In this document: piece by piece, positions 9,098-17,795 of the stretch
How the letters are laid out: every line of letters starts with the position of its first letter
Numbering within the stretch: the first letter of the stretch is position 1
Assembly (NCBI RefSeq): GCF_000238595.1
Contig: NZ_AGTS01000094.1
Span: 1 to 62,163, forward strand
Source: Acidovorax sp. NO-1
GTDB taxonomy: Bacteria; Pseudomonadota; Gammaproteobacteria; Burkholderiales; Burkholderiaceae_C
Length of the DNA: 62,163 nucleotides
Reading direction: 5' to 3'
The notes under the pieces: model-generated
The model's database searches: none
What the model saw: the letters and a program-made list of their open reading frames with translations, nothing else
Told to the model about the DNA's origin: nothing
Made by a program: the position numbers and the translations under genes

Positions 9098-9535
9098 CTA
9101 GTCGCGCACCACCAGCACGGGGATATGGACCACGCCCAGCACGCGCTGGGTGACGCTGCCGAGCACCAGCTTTTCCAGCCCACGGCGCCCGTGCGAACCC
9201 ATCACGATCAGGTCGGCGCCCGTGCTCTCCAGGGCGCGCAGGATTCCGTCGTGCACTGCATGTCCCTCGCCCACCACGGTGGTCACCGGCACACCGGCAT
9301 CGGCCATGGCTTTGCGGGTGGCTTCCAGGGCCGTGTTGGCCTCGGCGGTGGCGGCATTGATGTACTGGGCCTGGCCGTAGGCAAAGTCAGCCCCGACGCC
9401 GGTGAAAGGATAGGGATCTACCACGTAGACCGCCGTCACGGCGCTGCCAAAGGTTTTGGCCAGCCCGGCGGCCTTGGACACGGCCAGCATCGACGTATCA
9501 GAGCCGTCGACCGGAACCAGAATGTGTTTGAACAT
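9098..9535 (-). CDS. Universal stress protein (UspA family)
   Basis: This 145-residue single-domain Usp starts MFKHILVPVDGSD and ends with the ATP-binding motif GSHGRRGLEKLVLGSVTQRV (G2xG9xGS pattern), so it probably binds ATP. A good AAGGAG ribosome-binding site lies directly upstream of ATG 9535. An FNR/ANR-type box sits 87 bases upstream of the start, suggesting induction by low oxygen, which is common for Usp genes in Burkholderiales and Pseudomonas. It is convergent with msrA. Confidence 0.92.
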   Translation of the reverse strand: MFKHILVPVDGSDTSMLAVSKAAGLAKTFGSAVTAVYVVDPYPFTGVGADFAYGQAQYINAATAEANTALEATRKAMADAGVPVTTVVGEGHAVHDGILRALESTGADLIVMGSHGRRGLEKLVLGSVTQRVLGVVHIPVLVVRD

Positions 9536-9615
9536 GGTGCTTCTCCTTGGGTTGAATGTTGTGGCGGGCTTGTGGCCCACACGAACCAGTGTGAACGCCC
9601 ACCTTACCGCGCATC

Positions 9616-9629
9616 TTGATTCGCATCAA
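9616..9629. promoter_or_regulatory. FNR/ANR-type box upstream of usp
   Basis: TTGATTCGCATCAA matches the FNR/ANR consensus TTGAT-N4-ATCAA perfectly on both arms. It lies between the Usp gene and the convergent-side end of the oxygenase gene, so the Usp promoter is the likely target. Confidence 0.7.
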
Positions 9630-9655
9630 ATTCAATGCAGTTCCAAAGGGATTGT

Positions 9656-10435
9656 TCAGGCCGCCAGTGCAGGCGGCTCCACCGCGTCCGCCCCCTGAAA
9701 GCTGCCCCTGCGGCACGTGATGACCAGGGTGTCGCGGTGGCCCGCTGCCGCCATCGGCTGGATGGGCGTGGTCTCGTGGATCATGCGGGCGTCGTCGAGC
9801 AGCAGCAGGGACCATGGCTCGGTGAGCGTGAAGCGCTGGCCAGCCGGGCCGGCGGCTTCGAACACACGGGTCTCGCCGCCCTTCACGCCCTCGCGGCCGA
9901 CCAGAAACACGGCCACCAGGTCAACCCCGTCGCGGTGTGCCCCCTCGGGGGTGGGCCGTCCGATGCCATCCGTGGTGTCGATGCGAAACTGGTGCGCCTC
10001 CACAAACCAGGGCACCGGGGCCCGTGGGCCCGCAAACACCGCGTCAGACACGCCTGCCAGCGCTGTAAGCAGCTGGCGCCACACGGGCTGCGCCACGGTG
10101 GCCGCCTCCATGGGCGCAAACCAGCGCTCCATGCCGCCGTGCAAGGCGTTGTATTCCACCGGCTGCCAGTGCGCACGGTGGGGCACCTGCTGCATGTGGC
10201 CGCTCTGCACCACAAAGCAGGCGTGGCGCCGCCGCCGGTAGCGGCCGCCATCCTTGAGAAAGTCATCGGGGGGCAAGCCTGCCCAGTCGGCATTCAGCGC
10301 CATCAACGCGGCAAGGTCGCAGCCCACCCAGCGTGCCACATCGGAAGGCGCCAGCACGGTATACCCGTGCTGGCGCAGCTGGTGGACGACTTCGGTGGGA
10401 GCACTGAACGGGGGAGCGAAAGTGACGTGGGCCAT
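9656..10435 (-). CDS. 2-oxoglutarate/Fe(II)-dependent oxygenase family protein
   Basis: This 259-residue protein matches the bacterial 2OG-Fe dioxygenase family typified by L-isoleucine dioxygenase. The metal site reads HRDG (His167, Asp169) with the distal His220 in MIHETTPI. Arg234 in GHRDTLVIT is the candidate 2-oxoglutarate-binding arginine. Upstream, an RYRRRRHACF segment and the WQPVEYNALHGGMERWF region are typical of this family. Known members hydroxylate free amino acids; the substrate here is unknown. No biosynthetic cluster is adjacent. Confidence 0.8.
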   Translation of the reverse strand: MAHVTFAPPFSAPTEVVHQLRQHGYTVLAPSDVARWVGCDLAALMALNADWAGLPPDDFLKDGGRYRRRRHACFVVQSGHMQQVPHRAHWQPVEYNALHGGMERWFAPMEAATVAQPVWRQLLTALAGVSDAVFAGPRAPVPWFVEAHQFRIDTTDGIGRPTPEGAHRDGVDLVAVFLVGREGVKGGETRVFEAAGPAGQRFTLTEPWSLLLLDDARMIHETTPIQPMAAAGHRDTLVITCRRGSFQGADAVEPPALAA

Positions 10436-10508
10436 GGGGCAAAGCTTAACCGCTGGTACTGCGGTCTCGCTGCCAACAGCCGTTGATCACATCACGGCGA
10501 CGCGCCCT

Positions 10509-11000
10509 TCAGTCGCGGTGCTTGCGCCCTTTGTCCTTGTCTTTGTCCTTGCCATGGCCGCGCCCACGGTCGGCTTTGCCCCCGTGCCGGTGATCGTCGT
10601 CCCAATGGCGATCCTGGCGGTCATAGCGACCGTGGCTGTACGGTGGCGGGCCCCGGCGTGGAGGCGGCTCCTGCACAAAGTACACAGGCTGACTGCACGC
10701 GTTGTAGCGGGCACAGTGCTTGCCCCAGTTCTTGGCGTGGCCGGGCGGTACATACAGATAGATTGGCGAGCGCGGTACCACCACGGCCGGGCGGTGGATG
10801 ATGACCGGCTCGGCGTAGATCAGCGGAGGCGGTGGCGCGTTGCCGATGTTGATGCGGCCGTACACGCCAGGTGCCAGCTCGCCTCCCACGGTGGCGTTGA
10901 CATAGGCCTGTGCGTGGGCGCCGCCTGCGGCTGCGAGCAGCAGGCCTGCAGCCGCGCCCGAAATAAGCAGGCGAAGGGTTTGAAGGGCATTGTTTTTCAT
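10509..11000 (-). CDS. Exported protein with charged His/Lys/Asp-rich tail
   Basis: This 163-residue protein has a signal peptide (MKNNALQTLRLLISGAAAG, cleavage after AHA). A middle region contains YVPPGHAKNWGKHC with two cysteines (GKHCARYNACSQP), a pattern I associate with small exported proteins of Comamonadaceae. The last 45 residues are almost entirely H, R, K, D and G, ending in repeated KD pairs. Such a tail could bind metal or polyanions, but no function is known. ATG 11000 is selected for its AGGAGTCCCC ribosome-binding site and because the signal peptide starts there. Confidence 0.75.
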   Translation of the reverse strand: MKNNALQTLRLLISGAAAGLLLAAAGGAHAQAYVNATVGGELAPGVYGRINIGNAPPPPLIYAEPVIIHRPAVVVPRSPIYLYVPPGHAKNWGKHCARYNACSQPVYFVQEPPPRRGPPPYSHGRYDRQDRHWDDDHRHGGKADRGRGHGKDKDKDKGRKHRD

Positions 11001-11241
11001 GGGGACTCCTTGTATTTGCCACGCCTGGATGGCACGGCAGGTGCACGTGGTCATCGTCAGCATGTCGGCCTGCGTTTGTAACAAAGCCATCGCCAAGATA
11101 TACCGCCCCGCAGGTTAAAAATGTAAGCAAATGGCGACAACATCGGTGCCCGCGGAATCCACATCCAATTTTTTTCCAAGCCAAATCGGCCTCCAGCGCT
11201 TATGCAACATGCGCCTGCAGCTATCATTTTTATGAGGCTTA

Positions 11242-14184
11242 TCAGGCATTGACCCCCATCGCTGCCGCATGCAGGTCGGCTGCGGGGCCGGGGCGTCCGA
11301 ACAGATAGCCCTGCCAGGTACGGCAACCCAGGCTGGAGAGCATGTCCCGCTGCTCTGCGGTTTCCACACCTTCGGCGATCACGCCCAGGTCCAGGCTCTG
11401 CGCCAGCGTGACGATGGTGCGGGCAATCGTCGCGTCGTTGGTGTCCGTGAGCAGATCACGCACAAAGCCCTGGTCGATCTTGAGCTGGTCGAGTGGCAGG
11501 CGCTTGAGGTAGCTCAGGCTGGAATAGCCGGTGCCAAAGTCGTCGAGCGCAAAGCCGATGCCCACCGCCCGCAGGGTGGCCATGCGCTGGATGGTGTCCT
11601 CCACATCGTCCAGCAGCAGCGTTTCGGTCAGCTCCAGCTTCAGGCGGTGGGGGTTGGCGCCGGTCTCGTCGAGCACGCCCAGCACCTCGTCCACAAACTG
11701 GCTGTGCCTGAACTGCCGTGCGCTCACATTGACGGCCAGCGTCCAGCGCGCAGTCACGGGGTTCCGGGCCCACTCCACCAGTTGCAGGCAGGCGGTGCGC
11801 AGGATCCATGCGCCCAGCGGCACGATGAGACCCGAAGCCTCGGCCACCGGAATGAACTCGGCCGGGGACACCAGCCCACGCTGCGGGTGCTGCCAGCGCA
11901 CCAGCGCCTCGGCCCCCACAATGCCGTCGTGCTCGCGGATCTGGGCCTGGTAATGCAGCAGAAACTGGCCGTCCCGCAGCGCTTCGCGCAAACCGGCTTC
12001 GAGCAAGGTGCGCGCCGTCACGTTGGCCTGCGTGCGCGGGTCGAAGAACCGCAAGGTGTTTCGCCCTGCCCCCTTGGCCTGGTACATCGCCATGTCGCCG
12101 TGCTTGAGCAGTTCGTCCACCGAGCCCCGCGCATCGGCATACAGCGCAATGCCGATGCTGCAGGAGCTGTGGTGTTCATGGCCGTCCAGCCGGTAGGGCT
12201 GGCTGAGCGCCTGCAGCACCGTGCGCCCCACGGTCTCGGCCTGGGCAGCGGCCTCCTGCACGTTGGCGGCGAGCCCCTCCAGCACCACCACGAACTCGTC
12301 GCCCCCCAGGCGCGCCACCGTGTCCCCCACCCGCACGCAGCCTGCCAGGCGGGCGCCCACCTGGCGCAGCAGCTGGTCGCCCAGTTCATGGCCCTGGGTG
12401 TCGTTCAGGTCCTTGAAGTTGTCCAGGTCCACAAACAGCAGCGCGCCCCCTGCACCCGAGCGGGCTGTGGCGGCCAGGCTGTGCTGCAGCCGGTCGGTCA
12501 TGAGCCGGCGATTGGGCAGGCCCGTGAGCGGGTCGTAGAACGCCAGCAGGCGGATCTCTTCCTCGGCCGCCTTGCGGCTGGAGATGTCGATCTGCGTGCC
12601 CACGTAATGGGTGATCTCGCCTTCGGGCGAGCGCACCGCCGTGATGGTGATCCACGCCGGGTATTCCGTGCCGTCCTTGCGCCGGTTCCACACCTCGCCC
12701 TGCCACATGCCGGTGGTGTGCAGCGAGTTCTCAAGGCTGGAATAAAAAGCCGCGTCATGTCGGCCCGACTGCAGCAGGCGCGGCGTCTGGCCCACCAGTT
12801 CCTCCACGGTGTAGCCCGTAAGCCGTGCATACGACTGGTTGGCCCGCAGGATGCGCTTGTCCGGCGACGTCACGATCATGCCCTCGAACGACTCGAACAC
12901 CGTGGCAGCAATCTGAAGCGACTCCTCGGCCTTGCGGCGCTCGGTGATGTCGGTCGAAATACCGCACAGCGCAACCACGCTGCCTTTCGCATCGCGCAGC
13001 GGAATCTTCACCGAAAGAAACGCCCGCTGCGGGGCGCCTGTCGCCGGGGTATTGAGCTCCTCCACCTCCAGGCTCTCACCGTCCTCCAGCACGCGCCGGT
13101 CATTGGCGCGCAGCGATTGCGCAGTGGCAGCGTCAAAAAAAGCCCCATCGTCCTTGCCCACAACCTCCTGCGAGGGCAGGCCAAAGTACTGGAGCGTATG
13201 GTGATTGGCGTACTGGTAACGGTAGTCCTTGCCCTTGATGTAAATGAACGCACCCACGCTGTCCAGAATGGTCGCAAGCTTCTGCTCGCTGTCCTTGAGG
13301 TGGCGCGTGCGTTCCTGCACCTTGCGGCGCAGCACGACCACCGACAGCGCCGCCAGCAGGCTGAAGGCCAGCAGCCCACCCAGCCCCCACCAGATCCAGG
13401 GCGCAATCCGCACCGGCTCATCGGCCGCACTCCAACGGCGCAAAACCTTCGCGTACGCCGGGTCGGCACCGCTGCGCCAGTCCTTGACCGACCGGTCTAT
13501 CGCCGCCAGCACATCGGCATTGCGCCCTGCGCCCGTGGCAAAGAACAAGGCTGCGGGCTGGAACACGATGCCCGAGTCCACCATGCCGTAGCGCTGCGAA
13601 TACAGGTTGCCGAACCGATGGTTGGCAATCACCGCATCGGCCTCGCCCTGCTGCACCATGGCAAATGCGCCCGTGAAGCTGGAGGCATCCACCAGCGTGA
13701 CCTGGATGCCGAAGCTGTCCATCATGTTGCTGAAGGCGGCACGCTGCACCGAACCCTCCAGCACCGCCACGCGCTTGCCCTGCAGGTCAAGCATCGAATA
13801 GATGGGGCTGCCCGGCGCACGGTAGATCTGTGACCAGCTGTGCAGCACCGGCAGGCTGTGAAAGTCAAACAGGATGTCGCGCTGCTCAGACTGCGCCACG
13901 TCGGGCATCAGGTCGATCCGCCCTTCGCGCAGGGCGTCAAGGCAATCTTGCCAGTTGCACGGCACATATCTGAGCGACCATTGCTCCCGCGCGGCCACCA
14001 TCTCCAGCAGGTCCACAAAGATGCCTGCAGCCTTGCCATCGGCGCCAACAAACACCTTGGGCTCGTTGGCATATATGCCCACGCGCAGCTCGCGCGGCGC
14101 CGCCGATGCCATGGCGCCAGCGCCCAGCACGGCCAGCAAAACCAGCCACCGCAGGCCCGAGCCCCATCGACAACGCCAGTACAT
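11242..14184 (-). CDS. Periplasmic-sensor PAS-GGDEF-EAL cyclic-di-GMP enzyme
   Basis: From ATG 14184 this protein has 980 residues. A signal peptide (LRWLVLLAVLGAGAMASA) is followed by a periplasmic type-3 solute-binding domain (start RELRVGIYANEPKVFVGADG), a membrane helix (IWWGLGGLLAFSLLAALSVV), two PAS domains, a GGDEF domain and an EAL domain. The GGDEF motif is intact, and the inhibitory RxxD site (RVGD) stands five residues before it. EAL residues are also present (GAEALVRWQ, ELTETLLL, DDFGTGYSSLSYL), so both synthesis and breakdown of c-di-GMP are possible. Starts at 14226 or 14298 are alternatives but would put hydrophilic sequence before the signal peptide. A PilZ gene is divergent. 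Confidence 0.9.
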   Translation of the reverse strand: MYWRCRWGSGLRWLVLLAVLGAGAMASAAPRELRVGIYANEPKVFVGADGKAAGIFVDLLEMVAAREQWSLRYVPCNWQDCLDALREGRIDLMPDVAQSEQRDILFDFHSLPVLHSWSQIYRAPGSPIYSMLDLQGKRVAVLEGSVQRAAFSNMMDSFGIQVTLVDASSFTGAFAMVQQGEADAVIANHRFGNLYSQRYGMVDSGIVFQPAALFFATGAGRNADVLAAIDRSVKDWRSGADPAYAKVLRRWSAADEPVRIAPWIWWGLGGLLAFSLLAALSVVVLRRKVQERTRHLKDSEQKLATILDSVGAFIYIKGKDYRYQYANHHTLQYFGLPSQEVVGKDDGAFFDAATAQSLRANDRRVLEDGESLEVEELNTPATGAPQRAFLSVKIPLRDAKGSVVALCGISTDITERRKAEESLQIAATVFESFEGMIVTSPDKRILRANQSYARLTGYTVEELVGQTPRLLQSGRHDAAFYSSLENSLHTTGMWQGEVWNRRKDGTEYPAWITITAVRSPEGEITHYVGTQIDISSRKAAEEEIRLLAFYDPLTGLPNRRLMTDRLQHSLAATARSGAGGALLFVDLDNFKDLNDTQGHELGDQLLRQVGARLAGCVRVGDTVARLGGDEFVVVLEGLAANVQEAAAQAETVGRTVLQALSQPYRLDGHEHHSSCSIGIALYADARGSVDELLKHGDMAMYQAKGAGRNTLRFFDPRTQANVTARTLLEAGLREALRDGQFLLHYQAQIREHDGIVGAEALVRWQHPQRGLVSPAEFIPVAEASGLIVPLGAWILRTACLQLVEWARNPVTARWTLAVNVSARQFRHSQFVDEVLGVLDETGANPHRLKLELTETLLLDDVEDTIQRMATLRAVGIGFALDDFGTGYSSLSYLKRLPLDQLKIDQGFVRDLLTDTNDATIARTIVTLAQSLDLGVIAEGVETAEQRDMLSSLGCRTWQGYLFGRPGPAADLHAAAMGVNA

Positions 14185-14318
14185 GCCAGGATTCAAGTCA
14201 GGCTCCACAGAGGATGGACACCCCATGGTAACGAATGCTTGCAAATACCACCAAGGGGAATCTGCGGACGGCCTTGGAGTAGCATGTAACCACACCAAGC
14301 CCCGCCCAGGAGACAGCG

Positions 14319-14693
14319 ATGCCCCATGAACGCCGTCACTTCGTTCGCGTCAGTTTCGATGCACCCGCCCTGCTCACCACGTCCAGCAATGCCTTCAGCG
14401 TGCATGTGCAGGACCTGTCCCTCAAGGGCGCACTGATCGTTGCGCCCGCGCAAGCGGGTCTGGAGCCGGGCATGCTCTGCCAGATCACCATTCCGCTGGC
14501 AGAAACCGGCAATCACATCGCGATGTCTGCCGAAGTGGCGCACGTGGAAGGCCTGCACACCGGCCTGCTGTGCCGGGGCATCGACCTGGACAGCGTCACC
14601 CACCTGCGCCGCCTCATCGAGCTGCAACTGGGAGACCCGGCCCTGCTGGAACGGGACCTGGTCGAGCTGACGGGTGCCAGCCCAACCCACTGA
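14319..14693 (+). CDS. PilZ-domain protein
   Basis: This 124-residue protein is a lone PilZ domain. It begins with the c-di-GMP-binding RRHFVR (RxxxR) motif followed by the second motif DLSLKGALI (D/NxSxxG). The protein is probably a cytoplasmic c-di-GMP receptor. It is divergent from the GGDEF-EAL sensor next door, which may supply its ligand locally; that link is inferred from position only. An AGGAGA ribosome-binding site lies upstream of the ATG. Confidence 0.88.
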   Translation: MPHERRHFVRVSFDAPALLTTSSNAFSVHVQDLSLKGALIVAPAQAGLEPGMLCQITIPLAETGNHIAMSAEVAHVEGLHTGLLCRGIDLDSVTHLRRLIELQLGDPALLERDLVELTGASPTH

Positions 14694-14704
14694 GAACCGG
14701 CGGG

Positions 14705-16390
14705 CTACTGCGCTTCCTGCTCCTGCAAGGCCCGCCACATGACCTTGCCGCTGCCACTCTTGGGCAGTGCGCTGACAAACTGCACGATGCGCGGCACCTT
14801 GTACACGGCCATGTTCTCGCGGCACCAGTCGATGATCTGCTGCTCGGTGGTGTCCTGGTGCGTGGCGCGCAACACCACCACGGCTTTCACGGTCTCGCCC
14901 CGGTAGCTGTCCTTGGTGGCAATGATGCAGGCCTCCTGGATGGCGGGGTGGCGAAACATCAGAGCCTCCACCTCGGCCGGCCACACCTTGAAGCCACTCG
15001 CATTGATCATGCGCTTGAGCCGGTCGGTCAGGAAGAAGTAGCCGTCATCGTCCATGCGCCCCAGGTCGCCCGAGCGGAAGAACCGCTTGCCCTCAAAGTC
15101 AATGAACGCAGCCTCCGTGGCGTCCGGGCGCTTCCAGTAGCCTTCAAACACCTCGGGGCCGTGGATGATGATCTCGCCCTGCTCGCCCACGGGCACCTCC
15201 TGCAGGGTGTCCGGGTCAATCACCCGCGCATCGGTGCTCATGAAAGGAATGCCCAGGCACTGCTGCTTGGGGTGGTCTGGCGGGTTGGAGTGCGACGGCG
15301 CTGCGGTTTCCGTCAGCCCATAGCCTTCTGCGTAGCGCAGGCCGTACTGCTCCAGCAGTCGCTGGGCCACCGCCTGCGGCATGGCGGCACCGCCACCGCC
15401 AATGTAGACCAGGCTCGACAGGTCGTAGCTCGCAAAATTGGGGCTGCCCAGCAGGTCGATGACCATGGTGGGGATGTTGGTCCAGTTGGTCACCTGGTAG
15501 CGCGAGATCAGGCGCCCTGCCAGGTCGCGGTCCCACCGGGGCATGATCACCAGGGTGGCCGCGCTGTAGATGGACGCATGCATCACGCTCACCATGCCGG
15601 TGATGTGGAACATGGGCACCACCGCCAGCGTCACGTTGTCCACCGAGCCGTTGCCCCACAGGCTGCTCGCCACCGCGTTGTGCATGATGCTTTTGTGCAG
15701 GTGCATGCAGCCCTTGGGCAGGCCGGTGGTACCACTGGTGTAGGGCAGCAGCGCCAGGTCACTGGGCCCCACCACCAGCTCGGGCGGCGCCTCCGCGCAG
15801 TCCACGACATCCGTCCAGGTGTGGACCTGGCCGCCGTCGAGCCCCGGCAGCGGGTGCCGCGTACCCAGCCACTCCGACCAGGCTTCGGGCGGCGCGTCGA
15901 TACCGGACACACCCGCATCAAACGCATCGGTGAACTGCGTGACCACCAGGTGCGCCAGCCGCTCGGCACCGGGCAGCGCGTTGCTGGCCTTGGCCAGCTC
16001 GGGCGCGAGATCACCCGTGGTGAAGGCCACCTTGGTATCGGGGTCGGTGATGTAGTGCTTGAGCTCTTCGGCCCGGTTCATGGGGTTGACGGGCACCACC
16101 ACCGCGTTGGCGCGCAGGATGGCGAAATGCGCCATCACCAGCTGCGGGCAGTTCTGCATGCACAGCACCACACGGTCGCCGCGCTGCACGCCCAGTTGTG
16201 CCAGCCGTGCGGCCAGGCGCTCGGCCCCCTGCATCAATTGCAGGTAGCTCAGCGTGCGGCCAAAAAAGACCAGCGCCGCCTTGTCCGGATAGCGGCGCGC
16301 GCTGATGGCCAGGTTGTCCCACAGTGAGGTGGATGGCAGCGTGATGGATTTGGGCAGACGGCGGGGCCAGAACGGGTGGTGAGGGCGCAT
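14705..16390 (-). CDS. Long-chain fatty acid--CoA ligase family (acyl-CoA synthetase)
   Basis: This 561-residue enzyme belongs to the ANL adenylating superfamily. It has the phosphate-binding loop LPYTSGTTGLPKG, the A5 motif GYGLTETAAP, the hinge GDLGRMDDDGYFFLTDR and the C-terminal catalytic lysine in PKSGSGKVMW. It would activate a carboxylic acid to acyl-AMP and then acyl-CoA. Overall pattern fits long-chain acyl-CoA ligases, but medium-chain or aromatic acids cannot be excluded. It is convergent with the PilZ gene, 11 bases between stop codons. Confidence 0.88.
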   Translation of the reverse strand: MRPHHPFWPRRLPKSITLPSTSLWDNLAISARRYPDKAALVFFGRTLSYLQLMQGAERLAARLAQLGVQRGDRVVLCMQNCPQLVMAHFAILRANAVVVPVNPMNRAEELKHYITDPDTKVAFTTGDLAPELAKASNALPGAERLAHLVVTQFTDAFDAGVSGIDAPPEAWSEWLGTRHPLPGLDGGQVHTWTDVVDCAEAPPELVVGPSDLALLPYTSGTTGLPKGCMHLHKSIMHNAVASSLWGNGSVDNVTLAVVPMFHITGMVSVMHASIYSAATLVIMPRWDRDLAGRLISRYQVTNWTNIPTMVIDLLGSPNFASYDLSSLVYIGGGGAAMPQAVAQRLLEQYGLRYAEGYGLTETAAPSHSNPPDHPKQQCLGIPFMSTDARVIDPDTLQEVPVGEQGEIIIHGPEVFEGYWKRPDATEAAFIDFEGKRFFRSGDLGRMDDDGYFFLTDRLKRMINASGFKVWPAEVEALMFRHPAIQEACIIATKDSYRGETVKAVVVLRATHQDTTEQQIIDWCRENMAVYKVPRIVQFVSALPKSGSGKVMWRALQEQEAQ

Positions 16391-16529
16391 GGAAGATCCT
16401 TTGCTCCGAGGCTATGCAGCCTTGCAAGGCGGGGGCACTAGGGAAGGTCCGTAGTGAGGGTCGCAAATGCGACTGGTGCCGTGGTGCCGTATGCGCCTCT
16501 TTGCGTGCCGCTTGCAGCACCCACCTGAA

Positions 16530-16546
16530 TGGCGCAAAATGCGCCA
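16530..16546. promoter_or_regulatory. Palindrome upstream of the ParD-like/zeta pair
   Basis: TGGCGCA-AAA-TGCGCCA is a perfect inverted repeat sitting directly before the AGGAG ribosome-binding site of the antitoxin gene. Its place fits an operator for autoregulation by the antitoxin, or an mRNA hairpin masking the start. Two tandem TGGTGCCG units lie at 16474-16489. Confidence 0.5.
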
Positions 16547-16560
16547 CTCAGGAGAATTTC

Positions 16561-16884
16561 ATGGCCGCCACCCCGTTTGCATCCGTCAAGCTACCCAGCC
16601 ACCTTGTGGAACAGGCCCGCCAGGCCGCGCAGCCCATGCGCCGATCGGTGGCCAGCCAGATCGAATACTGGGCCACGCTGGGCCAGATCGTGGAGCACAC
16701 CGGCCTGAGCGTGCAAGAAGCCCGCACCGCCATCGAGCAATACGAAGCCGCCCCCCACGCACAGGCCACGGCCCCCGCCTCGGTCGATGCACTCACCGCC
16801 CGCCTGCTGGCCGCGCAGACCAGCGGCTCGCTGGCCCAGCGCGTGCGCGCAGTGGTGCGAGAAAACCAGTCCCACGCCGTGTGA
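16561..16884 (+). CDS. ParD-like antitoxin
   Basis: This 107-residue protein begins MAATPFASVKLPSHLVEQAR, a ribbon-helix-helix-like N terminus, with a following RRSVASQIEYWATLGQIVE that matches the ParD-like antitoxin family. The C-terminal half is flexible and ends LAQRVRAVVRENQSHAV; this part would wrap the toxin. The gene ends four bases before the toxin start, in the antitoxin-first order of type II modules. ATG 16561 is preferred over an upstream in-frame ATG (16414) because of the AGGAG site 7 bases upstream and the family N terminus. Confidence 0.8.
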   Translation: MAATPFASVKLPSHLVEQARQAAQPMRRSVASQIEYWATLGQIVEHTGLSVQEARTAIEQYEAAPHAQATAPASVDALTARLLAAQTSGSLAQRVRAVVRENQSHAV

Positions 16885-16888
16885 GCGG

Positions 16889-17506
16889 ATGGCGACCGCC
16901 CCACCACGTTGGTTCCACCTGCTTGCTGGCCCCAACGGTGCAGGCAAATCCACGCTGTACCGCGCCCTGGTGCGTGAAGGCATCCTGGGGCCGCCGCTCG
17001 AGTTCGTGAACGCTGACCTGCATGAACGTGCGCATCTGCAGCACATCGCCAACCCGCAAGACCGCTCCGAAGCCGCCCGCGCCTGGGCCGACGCGCGCCG
17101 CACCGCCCTGCTGGCCGCCCGCACGCCGTTCGCCAGTGAAACCGTGTTCTCCCACCCGTCCAAGCTGGCCCTGATCGCCGAGGCACAACGCCACGGCTTC
17201 ACTGTGGCGCTGTACATCGTGGCGCTGGACGACCCGGCCCGTCTGCTCGACCGCGTGGCCCAGCGCGTGCGCGAAGGCGGCCACCCCGTGCCGCCCGAAC
17301 GCATCCTGGCGCGCTACCCGCGCACCATGACCCATCTGGCCCAGGCAGTGCAATTGGCCGACGTGGCGTATCTGTACGACGCGGCAGAAGTCACCCAGGG
17401 CGGGCCGCGCCTGGTGGCCGTTCACACCGCTCTGGCCACCACGGCGCTGGTGGATGCCCTGCCCGCTTGGGCGCAGCGGGTACTCAGTGGTGCAGCGACG
17501 GAATGA
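16889..17506 (+). CDS. Zeta-toxin-family P-loop kinase
   Basis: This 205-residue protein has the Walker A motif LLAGPNGAGKSTLYRAL at its N terminus. Next come the FVNADLHERA segment (zeta-type 'NAD' block), ARTPFASETVFSHPSKL and a basic region RVREGGHPVPPERILARYPR, all typical of zeta/UNAG-kinase-like toxins. Characterised zeta toxins phosphorylate UDP-N-acetylglucosamine and block cell-wall synthesis; many chromosomal relatives have other or unknown substrates. The partner is the ParD-like gene four bases upstream, not an epsilon-type antitoxin. An alternative is a housekeeping small-molecule kinase. Confidence 0.82.
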   Translation: MATAPPRWFHLLAGPNGAGKSTLYRALVREGILGPPLEFVNADLHERAHLQHIANPQDRSEAARAWADARRTALLAARTPFASETVFSHPSKLALIAEAQRHGFTVALYIVALDDPARLLDRVAQRVREGGHPVPPERILARYPRTMTHLAQAVQLADVAYLYDAAEVTQGGPRLVAVHTALATTALVDALPAWAQRVLSGAATE

Positions 17507-17523
17507 TCTTTAGAAATACATGC

Positions 17524-17575
17524 AAAAACAGGCTCTATCGCTGGCCCATCAAGCGCAAGCAGCTATGTTTTTGTG
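17524..17575 (-). repeat. Interspersed palindromic element, copy 2
   Basis: Inverted copy, read on the minus strand as ATAGCTGCTTGCGCTTG then GGGCCAGCGATAGAG. It lies in the 289-base gap between the zeta-toxin gene and mmsA. The rest of that gap is AT-richer than its surroundings (17640-17710) and presumably holds the mmsA promoter. Confidence 0.65.
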
Positions 17576-17795
17576 AGTAAAACTGCCAACGCTGCGATCG
17601 GGAAACATGGGCTCGGACATAGCGGAAACCGAGTTGCCCCGGTAGGTGTGCATTTTTGCAGATTCAAAGTGCATCAATATCCATTGTTCAAACAATTATG
17701 CACAGCTAACATGCGTTGTTGATGGGGCGTGCGCCTGGGCTTTTCTCGGCGCGCTCTGCACAGGTTTCTTTGCTACTTTTTCTCAGGAGACATCC

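Noticed and set aside
11269..13833. Open frame of 854 codons opposite the GGDEF-EAL sensor
   Set aside because: Same reason: antisense shadow with low-complexity His/Gln/Arg composition.
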